DNA of 64,000 bases from assembly GCF_000220395.1 (NCBI RefSeq), contig NW_004087493.1, positions 1 through 64,000 on the forward strand, read 5' to 3'. A program made the position numbers and the translations under genes. This DNA is from Ichthyophthirius multifiliis (lineage: Eukaryota > Ciliophora > Oligohymenophorea > Hymenostomatida). Shown here piece after piece: positions 1-13,033 of the stretch. Position 1 is the stretch's first letter; each line of letters starts with the position of its first letter. The notes beneath the pieces were generated by a model. The model had not been told where the DNA came from. It searched no databases and saw only the letters and a list, made by a program, of their open reading frames with translations.

Positions 1-1431
1 TTACAGGAGAACAACCTCTTACAGGAAGACAACCTCTCACAGTAACATAAATTGATTCAGGAGAACAACCTCTTACAGGTCAAACACTTCTTACATTAGA
101 AACACCTCTTACAGGAAGACCACTTCTTACATTAGAAACACTTCTTACAGTTGAACCACATCTTACAGGTGAACCACCTCTTACAGGAAGACCACCTCTT
201 ACAGTTGAACCACATCTTACAGGTGAAACACTTCTTACATTAGAAACACCTCTTACAGGAAGACCACCTCTTACATTAGAAACACCTCTTACAGTTGAAC
301 CACATCTTACAGGTGAACCACCTCTTACAGGAAGACCACCTCTTACAGTTGAACCACATCTTACAGGTCAAACACTTCTTACATTAGAAACACCTCTTAC
401 AGGAAGACCACCTCTTACAGGAGAACAACCTCTTACAGGAAGACAACCTCTCACAGGAACATAAATTGATTCAGGAGAACAACCTCTTACAGGTCAAACA
501 CTTCTTACATTAGAAACACCTCTTACAGGAAGACCACCTCTTACATTAGAAACACCTCTTACAGTTGAACCACATCTTACAGGTGAACCACCTCTTACAG
601 GAAGACCACCTCTTACAGTTGAACCACATCTTACAGGTCAAACACTTCTTACAGTAGAAACACCTCTTACAGGAAGACCACCTCTTACAGGAGAACAACC
701 TCTTACAGGAAGACAACCTCTCACAGTAACATAAATTGATTCAGGAGAACAACCTCTTACAGGTCAAACACTTCTTACATTAGAAACACCTCTTACAGGA
801 AGACCACCTCTTACATTAGAAACACCTCTTACAGTTGAACCACATCTTACAGGTGAACCACCTCTTACAGGAAGACCACCTCTTACAGTTGAACCACATC
901 TTACAGGTGAAACACTTCTTACATTAGAAACACCTCTTACAGGAAGACCACCTCTTACATTAGAGACACCTCTTACAGTTGAACCACATCTTACAGGTGA
1001 ACCACCTCTTACAGGAGAACAACATCTTACAGTAGAAACACCTCTTACAGGAAGACCACCTCTTACAGGAGAACAACCTCTTACAGGAAGACCACCTCTC
1101 ACAGTAACATAAATTGATTCAGGAGAACAAACTCTTACAGGTCAAACACTTCTTACATTAGAAACACCTCTTACGGGAAGACCACCTCTTACAGGAGAAC
1201 CACATCTTACAGGAGAACCACTTCTTACAGGAGAACCATCTCTTACAGTAGAAACACCTCTTACAGTTGAACCACATCTTACAGGAGAACCATCTCTTAC
1301 AGTAGAAACAGCTCTAACAGGAAGACCACCTCTTACAGGAGAACAACCTCTTACAGGTGAACCACTTCTTACAGGAGAACCACTTCTTACAGTAGAAACA
1401 CCTCTTACAGGAAGACCACCACTTTCTGAGT
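1..1431 (+). repeat. Tandem 18-base repeat encoding hexapeptides
   Basis: Continuous array of 18-nt units, each starting CTTACA, open in one frame on the plus strand. Units encode variants of Leu-Thr-x-x-x-x, such as LTGRPP, LTVEPH, LTGEPP, LTLETP and LTGQTL. A distinct interruption, reading Leu-Thr-Val-Thr-Gln-Ile-Asp-Ser-Gly, recurs at about 47, 461, 731 and 1109. The spacings are 414, 270 and 378 bases, all multiples of 18, so expansion has kept the reading frame and the hexapeptide phase. The array starts at or before the window edge and fades after 1431 into non-repeated Ser/Pro-rich coding sequence. It is part of the gene ending at 2783. Confidence 0.92.
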
Positions 1432-2783
1432 TATCTGTACCTTAATCTCTTACAGTAAGACCACCTGTTTCTGAGTTTTCTGAAACAAAATCTCCTATAG
1501 TAATACAACCAAATTCACAACCTACTTCTCCTTCTCATCCATTAATTAACACTAATGGTATTATTCATTATTTAATTATTATTTATTTTTTTTAATTAAA
1601 AAATAGAATAAATATAAAACAACATTGGCTTTGCATTAGAACTTTTAGTCGATATGTTACATGATTAATAAAATAACCTTAAAGACCTTTAAGAATAATG
1701 GAAATAATTGAACTAATCTTTAAATGATTAAATAACCCATACTGAAGAATAATAGAGCTAACAAAAAGCAGAATGTCAAGAAATTGTAATATTAAGCTAG
1801 ATAATTTTGTAAATGAAAATTAATAAATGATTGAATATATTAATTACATAAAAGATAGATTAGCTCAAAATCTTGAATATTTGTATAATTTAGAACAATA
1901 AAGTTGTACAAAAAATAAAAATTTTGTAGAAATACTACAAAAATGATAAATTAGCTTTATAATTTATAAAATTCTTGAAATTTTCTATTAGTTAAAAGAG
2001 TGAATTTTCATTATTCTAGAGAATCAAATTAACTGATAAGCTAAATATTTTCTTATAAAACTATAAAGAAAATAACTATAAAAAATCTTCTTTAATAAAT
2101 TTCTGATGAATAATATGAAATTAATGCTGATTATTCTGTATAAGGAAGATCAAGTATTTATAAAAATTAAATATATTTATTTTAAAATATTTTTAGATGA
2201 AGAAATAGGAATTAAACATATAGATAATACAAAAGAAAATTTAAATTTATAAAATTTCAAAATTGGATCAAGAAAATTTTGGAACTCGCACTAATAAGAA
2301 TTATTGGATTTACTAGATTAATTAGAAAAAAGTATTCTTAGTAAAATGTAAAAACTGTAAAATGACGAAATTGCTGCAGCTGTAGCTTTAGCTGAACTTA
2401 AAGCTAAAATTATGAAGGAAAATGAAGAGATGTAAAGTGAATTAGAAATTTAAATTAAAAATGAAAAAGAATTAAGAAATAAAATTCTTTTCTAATAAAA
2501 ATTATAATAAGAGTGTAAAAAATAACTCGATGAAATTAATAAACGTATAGAATAGTCAAAAAAAGAATTAGAAGAATAAAGAATATGGTTCTAAAAAAAA
2601 ATTAATGAAATAATATAAGAAATTGAACTCTATAAGCAAGTTATAAAAGAATATATTAATAACGTTTTTAGCAATGAAAATGATTTCCATAAAAGAACAG
2701 ATGATTATATTGATGATTCTTAATATTAATATGAAGGTTATAATTAAAGATAAATCGATAATATTGGCTTCTTAACAGATTGA
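3..2783 (+). CDS. Repeat-bearing coiled-coil protein, 3' part, with apparent frameshifts
   Basis: The 5' end lies outside the window. The order is: the hexapeptide array (to about 1431), a Ser/Pro-rich linker, an intron at about 1554-1610 (GTATTA..AATAG), then a Gln/Glu/Lys-rich coiled coil that includes the stretch LVDMLHDQQNNLK. A second intron precedes the segment starting DEEIGIKHID at about 2196, and the protein ends at TGA 2781-2783. Between about 1780 and 2100 the coding frame shifts by one base near 1781, near 1940 and again before 2100. Each shift sits in or near an A run and can be repaired by one extra A, so these may be homopolymer undercalls or decay of a pseudogene. TAA and TAG are frequent inside the coiled coil and must be Gln. 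No family was recognised; a structural or cytoskeletal role is a guess from the architecture. The minus-strand ORF over the array is only a shadow. Confidence 0.7.
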
Positions 2784-2870
2784 AGATTAGCCTTTTCTTA
2801 TTTTTTAACGAAAATAATATATAATAATATTTATCATAAATATATATATATATATATATATATAAATTTA

Positions 2871-2908
<38 letters not shown>

Positions 2909-4402
2909 ATAATTTCATTAAATTAGTTTAAAATAATTTTAACATATCTAATTTACCATTTCTTAAATTTATTTATTTTATTAAAAAAGTATATATTAGA
3001 AATAAATGTTTTCTTTATCTGTTATATTTTAAATTAAATTATAATATATTGTATATTAATAAAAAAGGAATAAAATTTTTCTATCGAACTATCCCCTAAC
3101 TATTTATTTTCGAAAAAAAAAATCTATTTATTTAAAAAAAAATATATTAGATTGCCTATAGATGACATGAAGAAATATATAATTCAAACTTATGATTATT
3201 CATTTTAAAAAAACAAGCCTAAATACCAAAAAATACGCTAGACTTAATAATAGGCGCAAAATGGCAATTTCCATTACCAAATAATTCAAATAAAATATCA
3301 ACATAAAATGTCTAAATGAAAATAAAAAATTAAAATTTTTATAAAAAAAACCTTAAAAACAACTATATTTCAAATATCATAAAAATTGATTTGGAACTAA
3401 AAATTACACTTAAATACATACTTAAATTTTAATTAAACATGTTCAACATTAAAAACATAGAAATAGAAAATTATTTTTTAAAAAGCATCAATTAACCATT
3501 ATATTTTTTAAATATTATTATAAAACAATTATATTTTATAAATATATAATGAATTAAAATATAGGATTTAAATGCCGTTATTTCGGTTATATAATGTATA
3601 GAAAAAGCAATTGTTAAAATAAAAAATAAGCTTAATTTTTAAAGCGTATTTAGGGAATTTAAAAAACTTCGATTTCGTTCGTTTATAAATAGGATTTCTT
3701 ATAATTTCAGCGAAACAAAATTAATGAGAAATTGAATAATATAGATAAACCAGGGAAAAAAATTAAATATATACATAATAATAGTGTAATTAATAATTTA
3801 TTATACAATAAAAGCAAGAAAAAATAAATAAATATTTTTAAAACAAAAAATATCTTTTTAATCAGAAGATAATGATTATGGATTAAAGAAACATTTTTAT
3901 AAAAGAAAAGAATGAAAATTATAATTTTTTATTAATCATTATGCTACTTTAAATGTAATATATTAATAAATTTTTAAAATAAATTCGTAAATATAATAAT
4001 ATTTAGATAAAAAAATTAGTTTTCATTAATATTAATGAGAATTTTATGCAATTAAAAGTTTTTTAAAATAACTAAAATATTATAAAAAAAATATTACGAT
4101 AAATAAATTTTTTCTAAAAAATTATACAACAGAAAAAAAAAAGTTAAAGTGAGTTGTTTTTTAAACATATAAATAAAATAAACATTTAAATAATAATAAA
4201 AAGCTAAATATAAAAATGATAAAAAAAAAAGATTTTATTAATATAAATAAAAGAAAAAAAAAATTAATTGATATTATAAAAAAGAATAATAAGAAATTAA
4301 AGATTATTTAAAGTATCAATATTTTTTAATAAAAATAGAACTAAAATAATAAAAAACACTATTATATATAAAAAATAAAGAAAAATCAAAATATTATTAT
4401 CA

Positions 4403-4450
<48 letters not shown>

Positions 4451-5240
4451 TTATTTATTTATTTATTAACAATAATAAATATTAAAATTATTTGCTTTAT
4501 ATTTATTTCGAAAACTATATTTTCTAAAACAAATTATTCAATTTTGATAATTTTTTTTAATCTATATATCAAATTTAACTTAGATTTAATCATATTTTTT
4601 AAAATGATATAAACTATTAAAAAAACTATATATATGAAATAAATAATTATTATTTTTTAAATAAGTTTTAATTATTAAAAATACATTTTAAAATAAATAA
4701 ATTTATATATTTAATTTTAAGCATTATATAATTTAGTTTTTCTTATATCTTAAATTATATGGAATCTAATAATAAATTTATAAACATGATTATATCAATT
4801 ATATATAGAATATATAAATAAATGATTATAGTTTTAATCTAATTTAATTTTATTTAAATTAATAAAATAAGAAAATTAAATTTAATAATAATTAGTTAAT
4901 TTATCTTAATTTATAAGAATTAATCACATAAATATTTGAAAAAATTAATAATAATAAATTATATTTTTAATATTTAAATAATCCATTTATTATTATTTTT
5001 ATTACATATTACAAAAATAATAGTTAATAAACATAATAAAATTATATAAAAAATTTAAGTTGCTTTATTCTCTTCAATATATTTAAATACAATATATATA
5101 TAAAAAATATATATTCCTATATTTTTATTTTTTTATTAAAAAAGAAAGAATATTTAATATTTAATTAAAAAAAAGATAAGAATTATGAAATTTTATTGCT
5201 TATATAAAAGTTAAACATTTAAAAATAAAATTATATATTT
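2784..5240. other. AT-rich intergenic spacer
   Basis: Mostly A/T homopolymers and TA runs. Two short plus-strand frames starting near 3168 and 3572 (about 50 codons each, TGA-terminated) contain non-repetitive sequence, but neither has a recognisable motif or splice structure and both are as likely chance as exons. A (TA)n tract lies near 2840-2905. Nothing else is supported. Confidence 0.6.
4407..4449. repeat. (TAA)n microsatellite, intergenic
   Basis: About 14 TAA units in a row within the spacer. The same trinucleotide occurs inside two genes of the window, where it encodes polyglutamine; here no coding frame surrounds it. Confidence 0.9.
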
Positions 5241-5296
5241 TCAATTATCTTCTGGTTTTAAAGTTTCTAACTAATAAAAAATAATTAATATAATAG

Positions 5297-5341
<45 letters not shown>

Positions 5342-5685
5342 TACTTCTTTTCTTAGATCTTCAACTTATTTTTTAAGCCTAGAATTTTCGTCTTTAAGTT
5401 TTTCATATTCAACTTATAATCGTTCAACATCAATATCAGTAGGTGATCCCAAATATTTTTTAATATAACTTTTTTTTATTTATTTAAATTAAATATTCAT
5501 TTTTTTACTCAATTGCATTGCCTGGTTTATTAGGTTCTTCATATAATCCAACTAAAACTCTTGTCAATTAATCAACAACTCCTGCTTTTTCTAAATATTT
5601 TCTGTATTCTTCTTTTTTTGAATCTGTTGTCTTTTTTTATGTCTTTATTAAACAAAGAAATTAATATATATACTTAAAAACTCAT
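5241..5685 (-). CDS. MYCBP: c-Myc-binding protein (MYCBP/AMY-1) homologue
   Basis: Four exons: 5674-5685, 5509-5642, 5345-5468 and 5241-5270, with three GT..AG introns of 31, 40 and 74 nt; the last contains a (TA)n run. The protein is about 99 residues, matching the family length (about 103). The conserved N-terminal block reads SKKEEYRKYLEKAGVVDQLT, then VLVGLYEEPNKPGNAI, and a C-terminal leucine-zipper-like helix with LKDENSRLKKQVEDLRKEV follows, as in animal MYCBP. In animals the protein binds Myc and AKAPs; ciliates have no obvious Myc, and a ciliary/AKAP-linked role is more plausible there (inference). The start is the ATG at 5685, four codons before the first intron; TGA at 5241-5243 ends the protein. 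One internal Gln is encoded by TAA in the zipper, which supports the ciliate code. Confidence 0.93.
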
Positions 5686-6371
5686 TTTATCTGATTTTTT
5701 TCTTTTTTTGTTTTAATTTAATTTAAAATATAATTATATATCTCTATTAAACTACAGTTTTTTTTTTTTTTTTTAAAAAAAAAATATAATAAAATATTAT
5801 ATAATAATAATATATACTTATAATTTTATTTTTTAAATTATAATTATAAAAAAAAATAATGAATATTATATAAATCAATTATAATATTTCAATTGATTCC
5901 ATTTATTTTACAATAATTAAAATAATATTCGCTTTTCTAAAATATTTATTTAATATAAAACAACTTGTATTCTACCATATAATAATGTAATTTTGTCATT
6001 ATATATTTACATTTTTTTTATGTTTTTATTTACAAAAATATATATAGATAATTATAATTTTTTCTGGGTTTTTTTTTTCTTGTTTAATGATAAGAATCAA
6101 AATATAATTGTTTTTTAATATTAAATAGTAAAAAACAGAAAATTTTAAAAAACATAAAGTAAATAAATATATTTATAAACTTATTATTATTGTTTTTTTT
6201 TGAAAAAAACATATATTCTTACTTATTTTTATAATTATTGAAATTATATTTTTATTTTTAATAAATTTTTTAAATAATTTTATTTCCTAAGGGCATTAAA
6301 ATATTTAAAAAATGTTCATTTTTTAAAAAAAATATATATAAAAAACATTAAAAACCATATATATGAAAAAT
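5686..6371. other. AT-rich intergenic spacer
   Basis: Homopolymer-rich sequence between two minus-strand genes. It would hold the promoter of the MYCBP homologue and the 3' flank of nothing recognisable on the plus strand. No motif was identified. Confidence 0.6.
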
Positions 6372-7055
6372 TCATTACTAAGATATTTACTATTCTTGTA
6401 TATATTATTATATAATATTCCTTAAATTATAAATATTATTCATTACATATTATAAAAGCATTTGCTTAAAAATTTTAGGGACAGTTTAAATAATATTAAA
6501 TTAATATTCTTCCATTTCTTCCTCTGTATCATCTATTACTTCTTAAGAATTTTTAGTTAAAGTTTCTTACGTTTATAAAGATTAAAAGTGATATTATTAT
6601 TAAATTTAAATAGCCTTATTAATTGAAAATTAAACTAATTAATTAAATATGTTTTCTCCTATAATATCTTTTATTTTATCTATTTTTTATTAATATTCTT
6701 ATAACTAACTTATTCTTGTTAATTCATCATTATTATTTAATTAATTTTATATAAGTACAAATCCGAATATTATTTTATTTATTTATATACAGTTTTATAA
6801 AATCTAATTATTTTAATTTATTTTATTTTTTAAGTTTATAAAATCTTAAGTATAGGTACATTGTTCTGAAGTGTCTTCTTTTATTTATTAATTATTCAAT
6901 TTTAATTTTTTTTACAGAAGTATTTTCTTTTTTCTTACTTTATTGATTTATTTTTATTTATTAAGATCAATATTTTTTTACAAAGATTAAGGCTTATTTT
7001 TTTCATTATTTTAATTTAAAATATTTTTCTTGACCAAGAGTTTTTTTTAATTCAT
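6372..7055 (-). CDS. Unassigned Gln/Asn-rich helical protein
   Basis: Single open frame of 227 codons from ATG at 7055 to TGA at 6372-6374, readable only with TAA/TAG as Gln. The central part is clearly coding-like, with mixed charged helical sequence such as NDELTRISQLQEYQQKIDKI and IIGENIFNQLVQFSINKAI, followed by an acidic stretch (IDDTEEEMEEY). The N-terminal 50 residues are Lys/Asn/Gln-rich low complexity and the last 40 residues are weaker, so the true start or end could differ. No domain, signal peptide or TM segment was seen and no family was recognised. Existence as a gene is fairly likely; function is unknown. Confidence 0.6.
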
Positions 7056-7571
7056 TTTTTTTTTTTTATAAATAATTTTTTTATTTATTTATTTATATTA
7101 TAATGGAATCGCAAAAATAAGAATTTTTTTAATTGAACGTTTTTGATTTTTTTTTTTTTTTTAATTCATTATTAGTTTTTAATTTATTTACTTTTATTTT
7201 TTATTAAATTTAAAAACTACGATTTGTTTTTTAAAATTATAAATGAATTATAAAATCAAAAACTAGGCTAAAAAAAATTATATTAAAATAAAGGAAATAT
7301 AAAATTTTAATTATTAAATTATAAAAAAAAAAAATTGTAAAATTTAAATATTTTAATAAATTAATAAAAAACATATATATACTTTTTTTTTTTTCCAAAT
7401 TAAAGAAAATTTTATAATATACTAATTTTTTATAATTAAAAAAATGATTATTAATTTATATTAATTGAAATTTTAAATATCTTATAATATTTAAAAAATT
7501 TATAAATATAAAATTATAAAATTTTTATTATATTAATTTTTAAAAAAAAATATTAATTTTTAATAAATAAA
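7056..7571. other. AT-rich intergenic spacer between divergent genes
   Basis: Separates the minus-strand gene starting at 7055 from the plus-strand ORF starting at 7572, so it would contain both promoters. The sequence is A/T homopolymers with no motif I can name. Confidence 0.55.
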
Positions 7572-8591
7572 ATGGAATCTTCTTTAATATCAGCTGCACC
7601 TTCAATATCAAATCAATTTAAGAAAAATATTTTATTCACTTTAAAATACGAAAACATAAAATAATAATAAATTAATGACATACATATAATAGTCTAAAAT
7701 TACAATTATAATTCAATAACAAAAGTAGAAATAAAAATGAAAAAAACTAATTTAAAATTTATATATATAGGAATTCAATATACAATTTTATTTAGGCAAA
7801 AACTAAGTATATTAAACAAAAAAACAATTAGAAGAATTTTTCCATTTTTATTAAAAAGTAATTATTATAAAATCAAAAAAAATTATTTACTATAACTAAT
7901 AATTTTAAATGAAAAAAAATATATAAAAAAGATTTAACAATCATATAAAAATTATTAATTCGCAAGTATATTTTATTCATATTCTTTTTCTAAATATGAT
8001 GAAATTAATTATTATGAATAAGCACTAACATATTTTATGAATGAAATTCTTGAATATTGTTAATAAAATCCATAAAATTAAGAACACATATTAATTAATT
8101 TATATGTTTTTTTAACTAATGACTGTAAACAAAAATACATATATATAAAAAAAAATATTTAATACAATATAATAATATAGTCAGAATTTTAAAAGCTGTA
8201 CCTTAAGATGTCGATAAAAAATATTTAAATATTAATAGATGAAATATAAAATTAAATAAATATAAGAAAAAAATAATTAATTAATTCATTCATTAATTAA
8301 TTTGAATATATTTTGTAAAGCCAAATATATATATAATAGTATATATTTGTACTTATATAAAATAAAATTGTTTATTTATGTTTAAATAATTTTTTTTTTC
8401 TGCCATAATATTAAAAATTATAATTTTAAAATTATATATTATATTTATTATATAATAAAAATAATAAACTAAAAACATATTATAAAAAAAATGAAATTTA
8501 TTCTCATAACTATAAAAAAATTTACAATTTTATATATTTAATAAATATACATAAAATGATAAATATATTAATTATTTATAACTTAGATTGA
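7572..8591 (+). CDS. Unassigned ORF, ciliate code
   Basis: Frame of 339 codons from ATG 7572 to TGA 8589-8591, with no TGA in between. The first 200 codons look coding: a Ser-rich start (ESSLISAAPSISNQFKKN) and a later block containing KYDEINYYEQALTYFMNEIL and NPQNQEHILINLYVFLTNDC. The last third is Ile/Tyr/Asn-rich low complexity and could be run-on through an unrecognised intron or past a missed exon boundary. No TM segment, domain or family was recognised. In this composition TGA-free runs are common, so confidence rests on the amino-acid mix rather than on length. Confidence 0.45.
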
Positions 8592-9858
8592 ATATTTAAA
8601 TATATATTAATTTATTACAAGAATAAAAAATGATTTTTATATTAAATATTAATTAAGTTGACATTTATATTAATAATTAGAAACATAATATCGATATAAA
8701 ATTTGTAATAAATTTTTTTTTTTTCTTTGTTATCTTTGTTAACAAATAAAAAAATAAAGTATAAATAATCTAAAATAAATTACAATAGTAAATATGGATA
8801 TTAAATAAATTTATAATAAAATATCTATTATTATTATGAAATTTATATATAATTATATGATTTATGCAATATAATCTAGCAAAATAATATTTATGGTTAA
8901 ATCATATTTAAACCTAAAAGATATCCTAAAAAGGACTATATATTTTTTTCGAAAAAAAATAATATATTCTTAATTATATTAATATCGATGAATATATATA
9001 ATAATAAAAACCTAGTGCGAAAAGAATTCTATAAATTATTATTTTACTAATTATTACAAATAAATAATTTATAATTAAATATTTATAAAAAATTATATAA
9101 TATTTTATTAAGAACATAAATTAACATGAGAAAATATTAATAATCCACAATATTAATTTATGTATATATATATTTTTAATATAAAAGAAAAATTAAATAA
9201 ACAAATATTTAAATTTATATTAAAATATATATTAAATAATATTTAAAAAAATAATTATAAAAAAATATATAAATTATATTAAATATTATTTTCAAAATTA
9301 TATTTAATAATATATTAAATAAATATAATATACATATCAAAATATATATATATTTTATTTTATTTTATTTTATATTTATATTTATTTTATTTTATATTTA
9401 TTTTATTTTAAATTAATTTTATTTTTATATTTATTTTTATTTTTATATTAATATATATATTAATAATATTTTATACCCAAAAAAATCTTTAATAATTTTT
9501 TTTTCCCTATTAAATATTTTAATATAATGTTAATATATTTAAAATAAAATTCAAAATAATCCTAAAGAGAATTATTTTATTTTTATTATATATTTAATCT
9601 TAATTTATGAAATAATCCGATTCTTTATAAATTAAATTTGGAACTTTTTTATTATCTTTATATTTTATAAGAAAATACCTATAATTAATATTTTAAATAT
9701 ATATAATCTTTTTAATTATCCTAATCTATTATATTAAAATAAATAATAAAATTATTATAGATTAAATCACAAAAAATAAAATTAGATTTTTTCCTTAATT
9801 AATTTTTATCTAAAAATTATTCTTTTTATAAATTTAAATAAAAATCAATATATTTATA
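8592..9858. other. AT-rich intergenic spacer
   Basis: Low-complexity A/T sequence with pyrimidine-poor TTTTA and ATTTT repeats near 9350-9460. No coding-like frame or RNA gene was noticed. Confidence 0.55.
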
Positions 9859-10479
9859 TCAATTTATTTAATATATAAACTAAACTTCTAAAAATTATAA
9901 ATTAATGATTTATTGCAAAATTTTTTATTTTATTTATATTTTATCCTTTTTATTATTTTTATTAGAATATAATTTTCTTTTTACATTTATTATATACATA
10001 AAAGCCCACATTATAAATTTAAAATTGTACTAATTTACACTTCCCAGCCTTAAAAGGCTATATTATTCTAAAATATAAATTATTGATTTATAATAATAAA
10101 TTGATTACAGAATTTATATAAACTATATTATTAAAATACATAAAACTATTGCTAATTTTATTAGAAAAAGTTAATATAATTTTTTTTGGAATTTAATAAC
10201 TTGTTTTTTATAGTTTTATTACAGATTTAAAATATATAGTTTATTTTTTTAAGAAAAAGTTTACTATTTTAATTTTTTTTTTTAAATTATTTTTATTTAT
10301 GAATTTTTGTTTAGAATTTAAAATTCGAATTTAATTTAACAAAAAATTCTCTTTTATATTTTTTAAAATATCTTTAAAAATTTACTATTATATAAACTTT
10401 TTCTAAAATAATCTACTTATTTTAAATATATAATATCTTAAGTAGTCAATAACTAATAATTTTCATCTAAACTAACCAT
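9859..10479 (-). CDS. Possible small membrane-associated ORF, unassigned
   Basis: 207 codons from ATG 10479 to TGA 9859-9861, in frame throughout. The N-terminal segment has a coding-like mix (SLDENYQLLTTQDIIYLKQV), the middle is Lys/Gln-rich, and one hydrophobic stretch (about residues 112-126, LIKLAIVLCILIIQFI) could be a single TM segment. The C-terminus is Lys/Asn/Ile-rich. No homologue was recognised. Random AT-rich sequence can yield similar frames here, so this is a candidate only. Confidence 0.35.
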
Positions 10480-11572
10480 ATATTTTATTTTATTTTTTAA
10501 TTGTTTTTATATAGAGTAATATATTTCCCTAATAAAAATCAATATATTTGTAAAAAATCATTAGTTTATACAAAATAATTGATTTAGAAAATAAAAGCCT
10601 TATTATAATTAAAATTATAAAGTAATATATATATATTTTCTAATTAAATATATTTAGAAATCTATATAAATCAAAAAACTAAATTTATTTCAAAAATTTA
10701 ATAAAATTTTTTAATAAAAAAAAAGTCATTTTATTATTTTCTCATTTTTGTTAAACAAAAATTTTGTTCTAAAAAAAAAAATCTTCGTTTTCCATTTCTT
10801 ATTTTCATAAAAATAAATAAACTTGAGTTATTTATTTATTTTTTTAATTTAAAAGTTTTTTAAAAAAACTCTCTTTACAATTTTTTTTTCAAATATTCTA
10901 TATATTATATTAGCTTTGGACATAAGAATTTTCATAATGTCTTACTTTTTTATTAATAAAACCTTAAAAATCCGTCCATTATAATCTCTTTTAAAGTTTT
11001 ATCATTTTAAAACTACAAATAATAAATTTAGTAAAATTTAAAAACGATATATTTTTTCTTATATATACAATTATATCCATTATTTTTTATTTGAAAAAAA
11101 AAAAAAGAAATGAATTTCCTTTTAATTATTATCATTATTTCCGTAAAAATATTCATTTTATTCTTTAAATGATATAATTCAACATTATACTTAATTAAAT
11201 AACTAATAAAAAAAAATATATTAAAAAAATTAATATAGATTTTATTAACATTAATTTAGTTTTTCTTATTATAAATGGTAATGATTTAAATATAAAAAAT
11301 AAAAATTTATATACGAATCAATTTAATAAAATGTTATTTATTCTTTCCTATATATATATAGCAATTATGTAAATTTTATTTAATATTTATTGATGCAAAA
11401 AAATATATATTTAAACTTTTGAAAATTTTTATTATTTATGTAAACGCAAATATTATATAAAAAAAAATATATATAAACTAAAATAAATATAAAGAATTAA
11501 AACTTATAACAAAAATTAATTAATTTATTTATCATGTATATATATAAAAAATATAAACCTTTTTTATATATG

Positions 11573-11623
<51 letters not shown>

Positions 11624-12530
11624 TTAAATATACATATACATATAAAACCTTAAAAAGTATCTCAACTATTAAATTAAATATTTTAATACCAATTTAAAAT
11701 AGTTTCATTATATATTTTATCATCAAATATTTATTTTATCATAAAACTATTTTTTTATATTTTTAAATGTAATTTAAAAAAAATCTTGATTACATTAAAA
11801 ATTATAATTTTATTATAAACTTAAAATTAAGAATATAAGCATATACTAATATACCTTTTTATTTTGAATATCTATATATTTATATAGAATTAAAAAAATT
11901 ACCTATTTTTACACTTAAAAATCATTTAAAAATTTATAAACTGAATAATATTTTATTTTTTTAATGAATAATATATCCATAAAATATCTTAATTATATAT
12001 TCATATACAAAGCTTTTTTAAATTTTTTTTTTATAAATAAATCTTTGAATCTAAATTTACATTAAAAAATATGAATATATCTAACACAAAAGCATTGTTT
12101 TTATCTAATTTTGTATTTCATTATAAGAATTAATATTTATATAATTAAAATTAAATATCAGGACATTTATTTTTATATTTTGTCAAAATAGTCTAACTAA
12201 ATTACAATAGAAAACCTTTTCTATTAAAATAAAAAAGAAATATCATTATAGTTTATTTTATTATACCAATTTTTAAAGGAAAAATATTCTAATAAATCAT
12301 CTTTTTATATTATTTAACATATTTTTTTTACTTAAATAAAATAAGAAAAAAATTATATATAAAATATTATATTTATATAGAAAAAAAAATTACATATATA
12401 AATTTAAAAAAAATCTTATTTTTATTTAAAAAATAAAAATAAAAATAAAAATTAATAATTATAAATATAAAAATAATATTTATATATATAAAAGATATTT
12501 ATTATAAAATATATAATTATAATAATAAAA
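10480..12530. other. AT-rich spacer with possible small ORFs
   Basis: Mostly low-complexity A/T, including a mixed (TA)n/(TATG)n tract near 11565-11645. On the minus strand a short frame of 38 codons starting at 11005 has a non-repetitive residue mix and may be an exon remnant, but nothing supports a complete gene. Confidence 0.5.
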
Positions 12531-12800
12531 ATGAATAATAATAATAGTGATAACATAAATAATTTCTAACATTTCACATATAAAAATACACATTAATTAA
12601 GAGAAAGAGATCCATTATTGAATAAGTTATTTATTGATACTTTTACATATTCATTAGGGGGAGCTGCAGTAGGCTCTGTTGTTGGTATATTTCTAAAACA
12701 CCCTAGATTTTGGAGCTATTTTTTCGCAGGTATTGGTGCACATCACGCTTACAGTAAAGGACCAGTCAAATTACATATATTCAGATGTGACAATTGTTGA
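12531..12800 (+). CDS. MIC10: Mic10-like MICOS subunit
   Basis: 89 residues from ATG 12531 to TGA 12798-12800. Mic10 is the small two-helix hairpin protein that bends crista junctions in the mitochondrial inner membrane. Here a polar Asn-rich N-terminus is followed by two hydrophobic, glycine-patterned segments, SLGGAAVGSVVGIF and FFAGIGAHHAYSKG, joined by a short basic loop (LKHPRFW). This is the Mic10 layout, in which both helices carry Gly-rich packing motifs and the second ends in an Ala-Tyr-Ser pattern. The gene is intronless. The ATG at 12531 is chosen over the downstream Met because the intervening codons contain TAA read as Gln and keep the frame. Assignment rests on motif and length; a different small two-TM protein is possible. 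Confidence 0.7.
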
Positions 12801-13033
12801 ATTATTATAATTATTTTAAAAAAAAAATATTAATAGAAAAAAAAAAATTAGAAAATAATAATTTAAAAAATATACATATTTTCTTTTTTTTATTATTTTT
12901 AAAAAAAAAATATATTTATTAGTTATTTTTATAAAAATAATTATTTCTTATATAAATAATATAATTATATAAAACAAAATAAAATAGATATTTATATAAA
13001 TATATATATTTTCATTTATATATATATATTTTT
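12801..13033. other. Short AT-rich convergent spacer
   Basis: Lies between the 3' ends of the Mic10-like gene (plus) and the PP2A scaffold gene (minus). A/T homopolymers; no terminator or polyadenylation motif can be singled out. Confidence 0.5.

Noticed and set aside
764-1102. Minus-strand Val-Arg-Gly-rich ORF over the repeat array
   Set aside because: It is the antisense shadow of the 18-nt repeat. The plus strand is open through the whole array under the ciliate code and continues into a coiled coil.
1-1431. Repeat array considered as CRISPR or a satellite
   Set aside because: Units are 18 nt with no spacers, vary codon by codon and keep one open frame; it is a coding repeat in a eukaryote.
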